Under the pieces are notes generated by a model. That model saw only the letters and a program-made list of their open reading frames with translations. It searched no databases and was not told where the DNA came from. A stretch of DNA of 64,000 nt. It comes from Doryteuthis pealeii (taxonomy: Eukaryota; Mollusca; Cephalopoda; Myopsida; Loliginidae). Made by a program: the position numbers and the translations under genes. The stretch is taken from contig CM042157.1 in assembly GCA_023376005.1 (NCBI GenBank), positions 64,681,077 to 64,745,076 on the forward strand. The letters run 5' to 3'. Position 1 is the first letter of the stretch. Every line of letters begins with the position of its first letter. Below are positions 9,965-20,455 of the stretch, one piece after another.

Positions 9965-10920
9965 TCTACATAAAGTATCTTGTAACTTTTAACATTAATT
10001 TGACAACAAAAAGAAGAAAAAAAAGGGTCTTTGTTTAATAGTATCATAGTCAGAAATTATTTTAGATTCCACAATTTTTCTCAGGTTTTTTGCTCTGTAT
10101 ATTAACATTTTGGAATCTTTGAAATTAAAATCGTGATTTATTTCCAAAATATGTTTGGTTAAAGTAGACATAAAATCATTATACACACACATAATTATGT
10201 GAGTGTAAAAATGTATGATGAGAAGTTATTTTGGTTGTCTTAGAAGCATGTGTAAGTTTAAAAGGTGATATTATACTTGAAGATACAAACTCCAACAAAG
10301 GTTTGCTAAACAAAACATTTAATACGTATACAGCACATGGATAAAAGGGTACATAATACAAGGTGTACATAAATAAAGATAAAGACACATTCATGAATGG
10401 TAAAAAGATAAACATAAAAGCCACGGACATGAGACTAGGGATAGTCCATGCTGTGTGAATAACTTACAGTAATGTAAGGGGGGGGGCAAAGCCCCAACGA
10501 GAAGGGAATAGACCAGAATCTAAGCCATGTGTCTCGTAGTTTGAGGAACAGGAAAAAGAGAGAGAGAGAGAGAGACATTTGAACCAGTCGCTTAAATACT
10601 ATAGCCCCTGGTGGGAACAAGCGACAACTCAGCGGGAAGATAATCCCTACACATGGAAAAATATACGGTAAAGAGTAAAAAATAAAATTCAAAGTGATGA
10701 ATATCATGTTCTTAATTTTTATTTCTCATTCGGTTGCCTTCAACCATTTTTCAAAGGTTTTTGTAGACTGCTTGTAGGAAGAAATAAGGATTAAGAACAC
10801 AATATTCATCTCTTTGAATATTGTTTTTTTTTTTTATTTTTTTTTTACTCCTTCCCATATATTTTTCCATGCTTCTAAGACAACCAAAATAATTTCCTAA
10901 CATCCATCATATTTATTTAT
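9965..10920. other. Intron sequence, no gene seen
   Basis: Contains 'aagaacaggaa…' with a (GA)n run at 10557-10575 and G and T homopolymers. 'catgcttctaagacaaccaaaataa' (10868-10892) is the complement of a phrase near 10230-10250, so a loose foldback of about 660 bp spans 10225-10895. No exon seen. Confidence 0.45.
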
Positions 10921-11160
10921 TTATCTTATAACCTAGTTACAAATTATTATTTATCTTATAACCTAGTTACAAATTATTATTTATCTTATAACCTAGTTAC
11001 AAATTATTATTTATCTTATAACCTAGTTACAAATTATTATTTATCTTATAACCTAGTTACAAATTATTATTTATCTTATAACCTAGTTACAAATTATTAT
11101 TTATCTTATAACCTAGTTACAAATTATTATTTATCTTATAACCTAGTTACAAATTATTAT
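10921..11160. repeat. Perfect 30-bp minisatellite, 8 copies
   Basis: Unit TTATCTTATAACCTAGTTAC plus AAATTATTAT, repeated eight times without a single difference. Lack of divergence implies recent expansion or homogenisation. The unit contains near-palindromic AACCTAGTTA. Confidence 0.97.
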
Positions 11161-11797
11161 TGTTACAATTATTTTGTTTTGTTTAACGGCATAACAACCT
11201 CTGTGGGCCATTTAATGCCAAAAAGGTTATTGGGGATGTACCAAAACGATATATATATATATATGCATAGGCCAAACTCAAGTTGTAGTAGTTGTCGTCG
11301 TTAGTTCAGAAACAACACACGCAGGTTGTATAGTCACAAGAACCTGTTTATTTATTCCTAGGCTCATGGGTTATTTTTCAGAGAGAAGGAAAGAGAGAGA
11401 TGGTCTGGTCAAATTACTCTATCTTCTAACATAGTATCATGTTCTGTACTACAATGCGAAACTCATACGGGGGAACTGAGAAGGCCCAGTCTGCCTCCGA
11501 CAGGTGGACGAAAAAGACAGATTTTCTCCTTCTTCCCTTTCGTCCCGGTGTCACATCCATTTCCAGTCAAAACCAGGAACTTCCGTTTTTGTCCCTAAAT
11601 CCACTTCTGGGGGCATTGGCCGTTCAGTTGAGTTCAAACTTTAACCTCTGTTCTTATTTCTTCTTCCCTTTCTCCAGAAATCCAGCCACCATTTTATCTC
11701 TCAATTCCTGAATTTCATAATAATTATGCTACACATATTGTATGAAATAGATATAGATCATAAATAAATCTCAGATAAATATGTGCACCAAATGTGG
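11161..11797. other. Intron sequence; short repeat C head plus GC-richer unassigned segment
   Basis: 11175-11240 carries the head phrase of repeat C ('ggcataacaacctctgtgggccatttaatgcc'). 11430-11710 is GC-richer with an open plus-strand frame but no recognised domain, start context or splice pair. It may be part of an LTR or another old element. Confidence 0.45.
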
Positions 11798-12164
11798 ACC
11801 AATATGTAACATCGTCAATTTACCATTACTGTACACGTTGTTGGTATTATATTATACCACAGATGGGTTGTACATTATTGGTCCACTGCGTGTACCAGCA
11901 ATACTTTCAAAACTGATGCAATAAACGAAATGTGGTGACGTCAGTGAGGAGAAACTGTCATTTGAGCAAACGTAGGCAACGTGTTGTGTAAAACTTAGCG
12001 AATAATGTATATAGCTGCATGTTTTATAAGTATTTATGTGTACATTTAACGTCTCTGCTGTCACCTGATTGGCTACATTGATATGAAAGGCGGTAAATTG
12101 AAGTGAGTGAAAGGGAAGAAGGCAATTATAAAGAGATAGATAATATGTGTGTGTGTGTGTGTGT

Positions 12165-12221
<57 letters not shown>

Positions 12222-12265
12222 GGTAACATCAGTGAGGAAAAAACTGCCATTTAAGCAAACGTAGG
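11798..12265 (+). repeat. Interspersed repeat D
   Basis: Reverse-complement relative of 32750-33405. Shared phrases are 'tgcgtgtaccagcaatactttcaaaactgatgcaa', 'gtcacctgattggctacattgata' and 'gaaggcaattataaagagatag'. A (GT)n then (GA)n microsatellite (12146-12216) is embedded, after which the 'gtggtaacatcagtgaggaaaaaactgccattt' phrase repeats. Confidence 0.75.
12166..12216. repeat. (GA)n microsatellite
   Basis: About 50 bp of uninterrupted GA, directly after a (GT)n run. Confidence 0.95.
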
Positions 12266-12392
12266 CAACATGTTACAATAGCTGTATGTGTATTGACCAT
12301 TAAAAGAGGCCTGTACCTACAATTTCAGATGGTACGGTACACTGGTTTTACGAGAATAAAAGAAAATGAAATGGTTATTCACAAAAACTCAC

Positions 12393-12453
12393 CCATTTGT
12401 CAACATCAATATCGTATTCATCCTTTGCTTTTTCTGGATGTTCCTTTTTGTAA
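12393..12453 (-). CDS. LMAN1: LMAN1 exon: linker between lectin domain and stalk
   Basis: One base (T) plus 20 codons, YKKEHPEKAKDEYDIDVDKW. Acceptor is a long T tract ending TTAG, donor TGG|GTGAGT (phase 0). The KEHPEK motif corresponds to human QKGHPDLQ. The leading T requires the upstream exon to end in phase 2, which agrees with exon 15944-16027 ending at 'GAA AA', but that exon lacks a normal donor. Confidence 0.88.
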
Positions 12454-12791
12454 CTAAAAAAAAAATTTAAAAAAATAAAAAAATCAATATATAAATTTAT
12501 CAACCATTGCAATGAAACAATCAATATCAGTAATAAATAAAAAAAAAATCAATAAGGATCCCCTCCCCCCCATCACACAATAGGTGATAGCACGTGCGAT
12601 ACCCTTCCCACATCAGCTGCCAACCAGGAGGGATAACAGTTTTGATAGCTCAATGCAGTACTGACACTCCTAGTGCTACCAAGCAGCTTTTGCCACTGGA
12701 CAGGGTATTAAAAAAATTTATGTATACTAGAACAACAAAGGCTGAAGAAATATTAAAAGAAATGTCTATACAAAGAGATATAATGTAAAAG

Positions 12792-12795
<4 letters not shown>

Positions 12796-12852
<57 letters not shown>
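12796..12852. repeat. (TA)n microsatellite
   Basis: About 57 bp of TA with one interruption, abutting the 3' end of SINE B. TA runs adjoin many SINE and foldback ends in this window. Confidence 0.95.
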
Positions 12853-12854
<2 letters not shown>

Positions 12855-13116
12855 GGACTCTCCCGTCGATTTTCGACGTATGAGGGTTCATACATACAAT
12901 GAACACCCACACAGTGATTTGTTTATAGTGGTGAAGGCTTGTGTTGGACCATCCACACTTTTTGGCACAGTCAATAGGAAAGAATTGGTGCATCAAGGGT
13001 TGCCACAAACCCAATCAACGACCAACCTCAGGAATTTTGAATTCAGAGTTATCCCTTTCCTAGACTGGTTACCTACCCAAGGCTGAAGAGCCCAGTCTGC
13101 CCAACTATTTAACCCA
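12853..13116 (-). repeat. SINE B, 3' part
   Basis: Reverse-complement match to the longer copy at 54857-55280: 'ggactctcccgtcgattttcgacgtatgagg…', 'agtggtgaaggcttgtgttggacca', 'gagttatccctttcctagactggttacc'. The tRNA-like head is missing, replaced by a (TA)n run. Confidence 0.75.
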
Positions 13117-13119
13117 TAG

Positions 13120-13165
<46 letters not shown>

Positions 13166-13169
<4 letters not shown>

Positions 13170-13433
13170 AGGTTTCGTTGAATTAAACAGACAATTCCTG
13201 TCTGACAAGTCTTTCATTGATCCGTTCTAATCTTTGGGCCATCCTTCTGGTGTCAGGGTGGAACTGGTATACCAGTCCACCAAATGTTTCAACACTAGCG
13301 CTTTCAGCAATACACTTTGCCATCCTCAGGTGGGAAACGATGGAATAGTTTTCATGTCTCGTTTTTAACGAGAACGAGTAGAAGCAAGGAATTAGTGGGA
13401 GGTAATATACATTTGGTGGACGAAACCTGTATA
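13166..13433. mobile_element. Short element with inverted ends
   Basis: Ends ATACAGGTTTCGT and ACGAAACCTGTAT are perfectly inverted. The interior minus strand keeps a partial open frame (FGGLVYQFHPDTRRMAQRLE) and a second internal inverted pair, CCACCAAATG/CATTTGGTGG. Looks like a non-autonomous foldback-type insertion. Flanked by TA microsatellites on both sides. Confidence 0.6.
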
Positions 13434-13461
13434 AATGAAAAAAATGATGCCTAAATACATT

Positions 13462-13463
<2 letters not shown>

Positions 13464-13539
<76 letters not shown>
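13464..13539. repeat. (TA)n microsatellite
   Basis: About 76 bp of uninterrupted TA. Confidence 0.95.
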
Positions 13540-13540
<1 letters not shown>

Positions 13541-13934
13541 CACATTTTTTCAGCATACAACATGTGATAGCACATGTGATACCCTGCCCTCATTAGCTAC
13601 CAACCAGTAGTAATAACACAGTTTCAGCAGCTAAAGGTGGTACTGCCACTCATAGTGCATTTGGCCACTAGACAGGGTGTTAAAAAATTACTTGAACAAC
13701 AAAGAGAAGAAATTACAATGTACTTTCATCTTAGGAGTTTTCATTTTAATTGCTGTTTGTGATTTTTAAAATGCGTTTACTTTTGGCCGTTGATGTCATT
13801 ACATGCCTGCATTAACTGCTGGTGTTTCATAATCACACGAGAATGGTGATTCCGTGCGCATTTCATACGTGTTGAAGACTAACTTTGACCAAATCAAGCT
13901 TGATGCATATTGCACCATGGTTCGAAGACAATGT

Positions 13935-14395
13935 GATTTGTTTGTTTGTTTGTTTTGTTTTATGGCATATCAACCTCAGTGGGTCATTTAATACCGATAA
14001 AGTTTTGAAATAAATCAATTCTTAATGGATAATACAATTTTTTTTATAAATACATTTTTCTATTTAACCCATAGATGGGACCCTAACAGGTACTACCACT
14101 CCGGGTCAGAGAGGACCAGGGAGCAATGGTGATGAATGGGGTGCTCCACATTCCCCAAACCTCCAAAACTGGAACCTCACCATCAGATAGAGTTTAACGT
14201 CATTTCCAGGACATGTAGACCCGCAGCCACCGCCTTTTAGCACCCATATGATAAAAAGGGCTTGGGGCTTGCCATTAGGGCAATAGGGTTAGGAAAATCA
14301 TATAGGTGCTAGGGCTTGACGTGACCAGCCGATTGATCGGAGGGGGCCTCTCCGACCGACCGCCTAGCCCAAGATAGGGCCAAAGTGAGGCGATT
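13935..14395 (+). repeat. Repeat C copy
   Basis: Head 'gttttatggcatatcaacctcagtgggtcatttaataccgataaag', then 'ctatttaacccatagatgggaccctaacaggtactaccactccgggtcagag' and the tail 'catataggtgctagggcttgacgtgaccagccgattgatcggaggg'. Fuller copies lie at 31835-32425 and 43147-43612. Only the 3'-most 150 bp are missing. Confidence 0.85.
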
Positions 14396-14501
14396 TTGAA
14401 ACAATTTTCAATTAACATCTCATTCAGCCAAAATCATGTATCATTTCAGTCCCTGTTCTAAATATGAGCTGAACATTCCCTACTTACAATATTATACATT
14501 C

Positions 14502-14690
14502 AGGAGGTGCTTGTAGTGTAATGGTTATCATCATAGGAAATAGACACTGTGAGCTGGTAGTGTTAATATCCTTGGGAAAGTTGGTTGATTGCACTTTATG
14601 CCATGTCAACCCTTGTTGGGTTATTTTATGCCAAAGACAGGTTTGTTTTATTCATTCTTGATAGGTATTCATAATATTTTTCTCAAACTC
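14502..14690 (+). repeat. SINE B head fused to repeat C head
   Basis: 'aggtgcttgtagtgtaatggttatcatcataggaaatagacac' is the tRNA-like start of SINE B. It breaks off near 14588 into 'ttgcactttatgccatgtcaacccttgttgggttattttatgcc', the start of repeat C. A composite of two fragments. Confidence 0.65.
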
Positions 14691-14699
14691 GATTTTTTT

Positions 14700-14965
14700 T
14701 ATCTGTGTGGTAAAGTGAGGAGATGACAGTAGGTGTGGCGCTTCACCTCAGCAAAAACAATTTCCTTAACCTAGGACTAGTGAAAAGAGGATAAACTCCC
14801 TTGATGTCTGGCTGATACCAATAATGGGTCACTCTGCCAACTTTTCTTTATAGGGCAGAAATATGAAGTACTCCATGAGAATCAAATTATATGAGTAATT
14901 GATATGGAAGGGATACACTGGGATTATAAGAGAAACTCCAATTTGAAATGATATACTATAGTCAT
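14700..14965 (-). repeat. SINE A tail fragment with flanking sequence
   Basis: 'taaagtgaggagatgacagtaggtgtggcgcttcacctcagcaaaaacaatttccttaacctaggactagtgaaaagaggata…' is the body of SINE A (plus sense) without its tRNA head, up to about 14835. The remainder is unremarkable. Confidence 0.6.
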
Positions 14966-15707
14966 GAAGGGCACACCAAAAAAAGAGGAAAGGGGAAGGA
15001 AAAAAGGCAGGGAAGAAAGAAAAAAAAAAGGAAAAGGGGAAAACGAAGGCAAAAAAAAAAAAAGGGAAAAAAAGAAAAAGGGAAAAAGAAAAAGGGAAAA
15101 AGGTAATGAAAAAAAAGGAAACAAAAAGGATACAAAAAAAGGAAATGAAAAAAAAAAAAAAAAGAAAAAAAAAAACGAAAAAAGGAAGCGAAAAAAAAAA
15201 AAAGGAAACAGAAAAAAAGAAAAAAAAGAAAACAGGAAAAAAAGGAAGCGAAAAAAGAAAAAGGATAATAAAAAAGAAAAGGCCGAAAAAAAAAAAAAAA
15301 AAAATAATGAAAAAAAAAAGGAGAAAAGATAATGAAAAATAAGGAGAAAAGATAAAAGGAGAAAAGTAATGAAAAATAAAAGGAGAAAAGATAATGAAAA
15401 ATAAAGGAGAAAAAGATATAATGAAAAATAAAGGAGAAAAGATAAAAAATAAAAAAATAATGAAAAATAATAAAGAAAAAAAGATAATGAAAAAAAAGGA
15501 TAAAAGAAAAAGATAATGAAAAAAAAAGGATAAAAGAAAAAAGATAATGAAAAAAAGGATAAAGAAAAGAAAAAAAAAAAGAAAAAAAAAAGAAAAAAGA
15601 AAGGAAAAAAAAAAAAAGAAAAAAAAAAGGAAAAAAAAAAAAAAAAAAAAGAAAAAAAAAGAAAAAAAAAGAAAAAAAGAAAAAAAAAGAAAAAAAAAGA
15701 AAAAAAG

Positions 15708-15739
<32 letters not shown>

Positions 15740-15838
15740 AAAAAAAAAAAAAAAGAAAAAAGAAAAAAAAGGAAAAAAGAAAGAAAAAGGAGAAAAGAAA
15801 AAAAAAGGAGAAAGAAAAAAGAAAAAGATTAAAATAAA
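14966..15838. repeat. A/G-rich (polypurine) tract, ~0.87 kb
   Basis: Plus strand almost pure A and G. Early part has GGAAAAAG words. The middle (15310-15550) is tandem 'gataatgaaaaataaaggagaaaa'. The last 300 bp are AAAAAG. The long Lys-rich frames are compositional. In the LMAN1 pre-mRNA this is a pyrimidine tract about 3 kb upstream of exon 12393-12453. Confidence 0.95.
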
Positions 15839-15943
15839 GAGAAGGAATGACTTTTCACTTGCAAAATAATTATGGACACATTGATATTAAAACTAAGATA
15901 GACAGTGTAAAAGAATAAGGAAGATCATTTGTTAGGTCAGTCA

Positions 15944-16027
15944 ATTTTCAAGTTTTTTATAATATTCCTGGAATTCTTCTTCTAGTTTCTTTTTCTCATC
16001 CTCAGATACTTTAGGATCAACACCCAC
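15944..16027 (-). CDS. LMAN1: LMAN1 exon: post-lectin helix, 3' boundary abnormal
   Basis: Acceptor TGTTGTTACAG. Reads VGVDPKVSEDEKKKLEEEFQ then EYYKKLEN, matching human DKEISEKEKEKYQEEFEHFQQELD at the start of the stalk. The frame then meets TGA at 15941-15943. No GT or GC occurs on the minus strand between about 15975 and 15920, so there is no ordinary donor. The next exon needs phase 2, which would put the end at 15945. Against human, about five residues are missing at this junction. A small deletion (real or an assembly error) removing the exon end and donor would explain both facts. A non-canonical site is the alternative. Confidence 0.82.
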
Positions 16028-16635
16028 CTGTAACAACAGTAACGAAAAAGAAAAATGAAAAGAAACAAGAACAATAAAAAATAAATTATATATACTAGTT
16101 GATCTCACCCTCTCATACGGGCAAGATTTTAAGTTAAATAACCTGAATGATTTTATTAACTCCTTTTTTTTTCTTCATTGCAGTAATCTTTTTCTGAGGA
16201 TAAAATGAAAATGTTTACGTGTCTCTTGGTGGTCATTGCTCATACGAAAGCTGTAAAAATTATGATTCTTTTAATTGAGTCTAGATTTCTAATGTGGGTC
16301 AAAATAATTAATTTAATTTTAAAAATTTAGAAATCAAGACTCAAGTATAGAAATCAAGACTCAAGTTTAGAATTTTACAAACAAGATCACAAAAGGCCAG
16401 ATAAAAAAAAAAAAATAAAAAGTCACTTGACAGTTTAATTATTAAAACTGAATATGCAAATTAGAGGAGACACATAAGGATTTTCACTACATTGTCTAAG
16501 ATATGAGAAGCATGCAATTAGACAGAAATGTTAAATTTTGTAAGCGGGAATTGTTTTAAAGGCAAATTTTATATAAAATAAATTTTGTCCAATAGTTAAA
16601 AAAAATAATGCCCTCTTAAATTATTTTTCATACCA
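16028..16635. other. Intron sequence, no feature recognised
   Basis: AT-rich. Contains a short duplicated phrase 'agaaatcaagactcaagt(a/t)tag' at 16328-16370 and an A run. No exon signals. Confidence 0.45.
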
Positions 16636-16978
16636 CTTGGACAAGGTACATAGTGGAATAGCCCAACCTGCTATATAAACCACCTACCAACTCTAGATTC
16701 TCAGAGCAGATTCAACTTGCAACATGTCTGAATACTGCCAAACAGAATCCTGGGAATGAGCTTGGCCAAGGTACACAGTGGAATAGCCCAACCTGTTATA
16801 TAAACCACCTCTACCAATTCTAAATTCTCAGAGCAGATTCAACTTGCAACATGTCTGAATACTGCCAAACAGAATCCTGGGAATGAGCTTGGCCAAGGTA
16901 CACAGTGGAATAGCCCAACCTGCTATATAAACCACCTACCAACTCTGGATTCTCAGAGCAGATTCAACTTGCAACACA
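16636..16978. repeat. ~126-bp tandem repeat, 2.7 copies
   Basis: Unit runs from 'ttggccaaggtacacagtggaatagcccaacctg' through 'tatataaaccacc', 'ttctcagagcagattcaacttgcaacatgtctgaatactgcc' to 'aacagaatcctgggaatgagc'. Copies start near 16636, 16762 and 16888 and differ by only a few bases. Confidence 0.93.
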
Positions 16979-17104
16979 GCAGAATACTAGTCACTCAAAA
17001 TGAATTTTTACAGTTGGGTATTCAAATTTATTTCAAACTCATTTTTTTTATGTGTATAATTTTGATTTTTCAGCCTGTTGATTCAGACAAACCATTTTTT
17101 AATC

Positions 17105-17575
17105 TATTTAACCCATAGATAGGAACAGGTACTACCATTCCGGATCAGAATGGATCTGGGTGTAATGGCAATGAAGGGGAACTCTATAGTCCCCAGAGCT
17201 CCAGAACTGGAAACTCACTACTAGATGTAATTTAATGTCATACCCGGATCGCTAAGACCCTCAACCACTGCCTTCTAGCATATATATATTTACCAACTCC
17301 TCCGCACGTGCAGGATACGACACAAGGTCAATTTCTTAAGCGGAGTTCAGCAGGTTTGAATTCAGAGTTTTCCTTCTCCTAGACTGGTTACCTAGCCATG
17401 GTTAAAGAACCCAGTCTGCTCTGCTATTTACCCATAGCTGGAGGGAGAGTAGGATTCATACCTTTCCCAAGGGTATTAGTGCTAAGTGAAATGCAATTAC
17501 CTCGTTCAGGATTTGAACTCGGGGCGACGAGTCCATTTCCCATGACTTTAACCATTACACCATGCTGCCTTCTAG
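17105..17575. repeat. Composite: repeat C fragment (+) and SINE B (-)
   Basis: 17105-17288 matches repeat C ('taacccatagataggaacaggtactaccattccggatcag'). 17289-17575 is SINE B reversed, with its box-B-like 'aggatttgaactc' and the head complement 'aaccattacacca' at 17549-17561. Confidence 0.75.
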
Positions 17576-18291
17576 CATATATGATGTTCTTAGGTCTTCT
17601 TCCTAATTCAAGTTTTTCCCATCTGTTGTGTGCCTATTATTTGTGAAACATACACACTTGGTTGATTACTATATAGTTTTCAACCTGCTACATTAGCAAA
17701 GGACAATAAAAACGTTTTGTTTTCAAATACCATTTGTGGGGCAACATTATTGGGGGTGCTTATTATGCCTGAGAAAATAAATCATCCGAGACATTGCCTT
17801 TAAAGAAAAAGAAAAAGAAAAAAAGAAAGACAAAAGAGAAAAAAAAAGAAAGAAAAAGAAACAAGAGAGAAAATAAAGAAACAGTTCAGCATTTTGATTG
17901 ATGGTAAAGATTCACATTGAAGAAAAAGGACAAATGCAGAACTGGTTGAATATTATAAAGTTTGTCAGCTTGTCAGGTCTTACCAGTAAAATCAATACAT
18001 TAGAGACTTTAAGAGGCAAACATCTGTTAAGATTAAATGAAGAAAGAAAAAAACAAAAAAAAAGAGCCATAGCTAAAGTACAATATCACTTGTCATTTTT
18101 AAATAACTGAAATCATACCATAGAAATCATCATTATATATAGAAATATTCATTCAAGTCTTGCTTTCATATATATATTATATATATATATATATTATAGT
18201 GTGAGATGGTCACTGTTTCAGCTTTTGCTGGAATGGTGTACCAAGGCAGTATTATTGGTAGAGTGCTCAATATAAAATAGAGCTGTTGTAT
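17576..18291. other. Intron sequence with small A/G tract
   Basis: Holds a (AAAAAG)n tract near 17803-17885 and a spurious 70-codon frame (17898-18110). (TA)n at 18168-18196. No exon seen. Confidence 0.45.
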
Positions 18292-18470
18292 AATATAATA
18301 AGATAAATATATAAAGGTTTTACATATCTATTTATTAGGTGACAAAGGACATTTGAAACATCTTCACCTGATGATTGCATTGCATGAAACCAATATGGTT
18401 GTGATTGTTCCTTTGTCACCTAATAAATAGATATGTAAAACCTTTATATATTTATCTTATCTTATTATAT
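18292..18470. repeat. Foldback element
   Basis: AAGGTTTTACATATCTATTT and onwards through 'attaggtgacaaaggac' at 18313-18350 is exactly complementary to 18407-18445, with outer AT-rich extension of the arms. The loop of about 55 bp reads 'catcttcacctgatgattgcattgcatg'. Confidence 0.88.
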
Positions 18471-18639
18471 TATATATATAAAGATTTGTTTAACTCCTGT
18501 CATCTACAAAACATCCATCAATTTCTTCACCCCATAATCTATCCTGATGAAGGTTCAAATAAACCAAAGCGTTTAAGCGTTGACAAATAAATTCATCTTA
18601 TTTTTGGAACACTTGTCGGATATATTTCCATATTTACTC

Positions 18640-18676
<37 letters not shown>

Positions 18677-18677
<1 letters not shown>

Positions 18678-18720
18678 TAGCAAAAGTACCCGGTCCATGA
18701 CCGGACTAAAAAAAATTTAG
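18677..18720 (-). mobile_element. Helitron-type 3' terminus, second family
   Basis: On the minus strand: hairpin CCGGTC-ATG-GACCGG (18690-18704), a 9-10 base spacer (TACTTTTG), then CTAG (18677-18680). The element must extend toward higher coordinates. Its 5' TC end was not recognised in the AT-rich sequence up to about 19780. Confidence 0.65.
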
Positions 18721-19782
18721 GATCGCCAGAGAGTGAATGAGAAGAGGGAAAATGATTTATCAAATATTTTTTTTTTTTTAAATCGCTGAAAATTTGTATA
18801 GTAGAAGGTTTGTTTATTTTAGGAAATTGTTTTGTCTATTAAGATATTATTTTTAAAAATGCATTCCTAAACTTTATTAAAGATTTGACGATAAACAAAG
18901 CTAAGAATTAGTGTATTATAATATTCAATTATTTTAAGAATAGTCTCTTTTTGTTGTTTAATATTTACATTTTTGAAACAATTTTATTTTTTTAAGCGAG
19001 TTTCCTTGCCTGTTGATTTCCATGGTAGAAATGTATTCGTTTAATTCCTTTCTTTTTACCGTATTAAAATGTAACAATAAAATGCTAAGAATTAAATATT
19101 TACAATTGTCCATATTACAATTTCTTTTTTTGTGGTTTATAATAGTGTTTTGTTTTTTCTAAAACTCTTTTGTACATACGACAAATTGGAGAAGTTTATC
19201 AGTTTAATTTATTTCCTTTTTCGACCCCTAAAATTAACAAAGAAAGTAACAACTAAACATTACCTTATTTGTAGGTGGAATATAAAGGTTATGAGTTATA
19301 CTGATTAAAAATGGATAAAATGAAAGAATTAATAAAAAAAAAGTTGAGTTATTATTAATTGTTAAATGTTTTTGTTTATTATTGTTATTTAATTCGCTGT
19401 AAAAAAAATTAATTCAATCGATAAAACCACATACAAATTACATATTTAGAAAGAAATATTTATTTGTTTAGAAATAAAATGAATTAATCTAAGATTGGGC
19501 TGGGAATACAGGAAAAATTCTGAGCTGAAAAGATTAGGGCACGAATTTGTCTATTTCAAATTATCAGCAGACGCTGCCGTGCAGCCATTTTGTATCATTG
19601 CTGAAATAAGCAGCAGCCAGCAAAATTTTTTTTATATTAGCAGCAGCAGCCATGATTATCGCAAATCGTTTGATTTTTGTTTAATTAATTATAACCCTTA
19701 ATTAGTAGAAATCAATAACAAAATTGATGTTTCTTAGTTATAGGGTTATTAAGGTATATGCAAGATTTCAAATCTGAGTGAT
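18721..19782. other. AT-rich sequence, probably body of the Helitron above
   Basis: No gene seen. A CAG/CAGCAG-rich stretch near 19560-19660 ('ttagcagcagcagccatgattatcg') gives a spurious 68-codon frame. Confidence 0.4.
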
Positions 19783-19921
19783 ATCACTTTTCTGAGTTAT
19801 ACTATATATATATAGCTCACTCTAGATTACACACACACACATATGAGTGTGTGTGTGTGTGTGTTAATCTAGAGTGAGCTATATATATATATATATATAT
19901 AATATAACTCAGAAAAGTGAT
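19783..19921. repeat. Foldback with GT/AC core
   Basis: ATCACTTTTCTGAGTTAT at 19783-19800 is complementary to 19904-19921. Inner arms 'agctcactctagattacac' pair likewise. The loop is a palindromic ACACAC…GTGTGT run. Confidence 0.88.
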
Positions 19922-20000
19922 GTAATATAGTGACAATTTAGAAAAAAACAAAAAAAAAACAAATATTACATACTGTCGGATTCACTTCCATTTTTCTCTT

Positions 20001-20031
<31 letters not shown>

Positions 20032-20036
20032 TTATA

Positions 20037-20242
20037 GGGCCAGGTTAGCTCAGTCGGTAGAGCGTTCGGCTAGAAATCATAAGGTTCCTAGTTTGATACC
20101 GGCCCTCGCCAACTCAGTGTATGAGTAGCACAGGGATCTGTGCAATAAAGGAGCTGATGGTAGGTGTGGTGCTCCAATTCAGATGCAAAAACAATCTCCT
20201 TGGTCTAGCGCTAGTTAAAAGGGATAGACTTCCTTGCTGATA
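20037..20242 (+). repeat. SINE A (tRNA-derived), near complete
   Basis: Head folds like a tRNA: box A TTAGCTCAGTCGG (20045-20057) and box B GGTTCCTAGTTTGATACC (20083-20100) are pol III promoter elements. The body is 'atgagtagcacagggatctgtgc…ggagctgatggtaggtgtgg…tctccttggtctagcgctag'. Bounded by TA runs. The most abundant SINE here, found in both orientations. Confidence 0.9.
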
Positions 20243-20250
20243 CACACACA

Positions 20251-20251
20251 T

Positions 20252-20313
<62 letters not shown>
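20251..20313. repeat. (TA)n microsatellite
   Basis: About 60 bp of TA at the 3' end of SINE A. Confidence 0.95.
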
Positions 20314-20314
<1 letters not shown>

Positions 20315-20316
20315 TA

Positions 20317-20455
20317 AGCCAGGCCATGGACATGCTAACGCACAGCAACTCTGGATACTGGATGCTGTGCAGAAGACCTCCCTGGCGCAATGAATGATAG
20401 AGAAGGTTGGCGAGAGATCAACATGGATATTTGCGCAACATGATGATTGCTAAGC
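20317..20455 (+). pseudogene. LINE C-terminal fragment
   Basis: Shares 'ctggatgctgtgcagaagac…cctggcgcaatgaatgatagagaaggttggcgagagatcaacatggatat' with the reading frame at 38765-39030, which reads C-TEDLPGAMNDREGWREIVMDI. Short and frame-broken. Confidence 0.65.

Noticed and set aside
10921..11160. CRISPR-like array (regular short repeats)
   Set aside because: The units are contiguous with no unique spacers, and the context is an animal gene intron.
11439..11711. 90-codon plus frame in a GC-richer patch
   Set aside because: No recognised domain, no matching splice signals, and it is antisense to LMAN1. May be part of an old mobile element.
13183..13593. 136-codon minus frame
   Set aside because: Half is Tyr-Ile from a (TA)n run and the rest belongs to the inverted-end element at 13166-13433.
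15941..15946. A-to-I editing creating a GU-like donor from AU at the end of exon 15944-16027
   Set aside because: The only AU there would leave the exon in phase 1, while the next exon requires phase 2. A small deletion explains the data better.
20037..20110. Possible functional tRNA gene (box A and box B present)
   Set aside because: The cloverleaf is imperfect. The same head recurs in many copies with a common non-tRNA body, so it is a tRNA-derived SINE.
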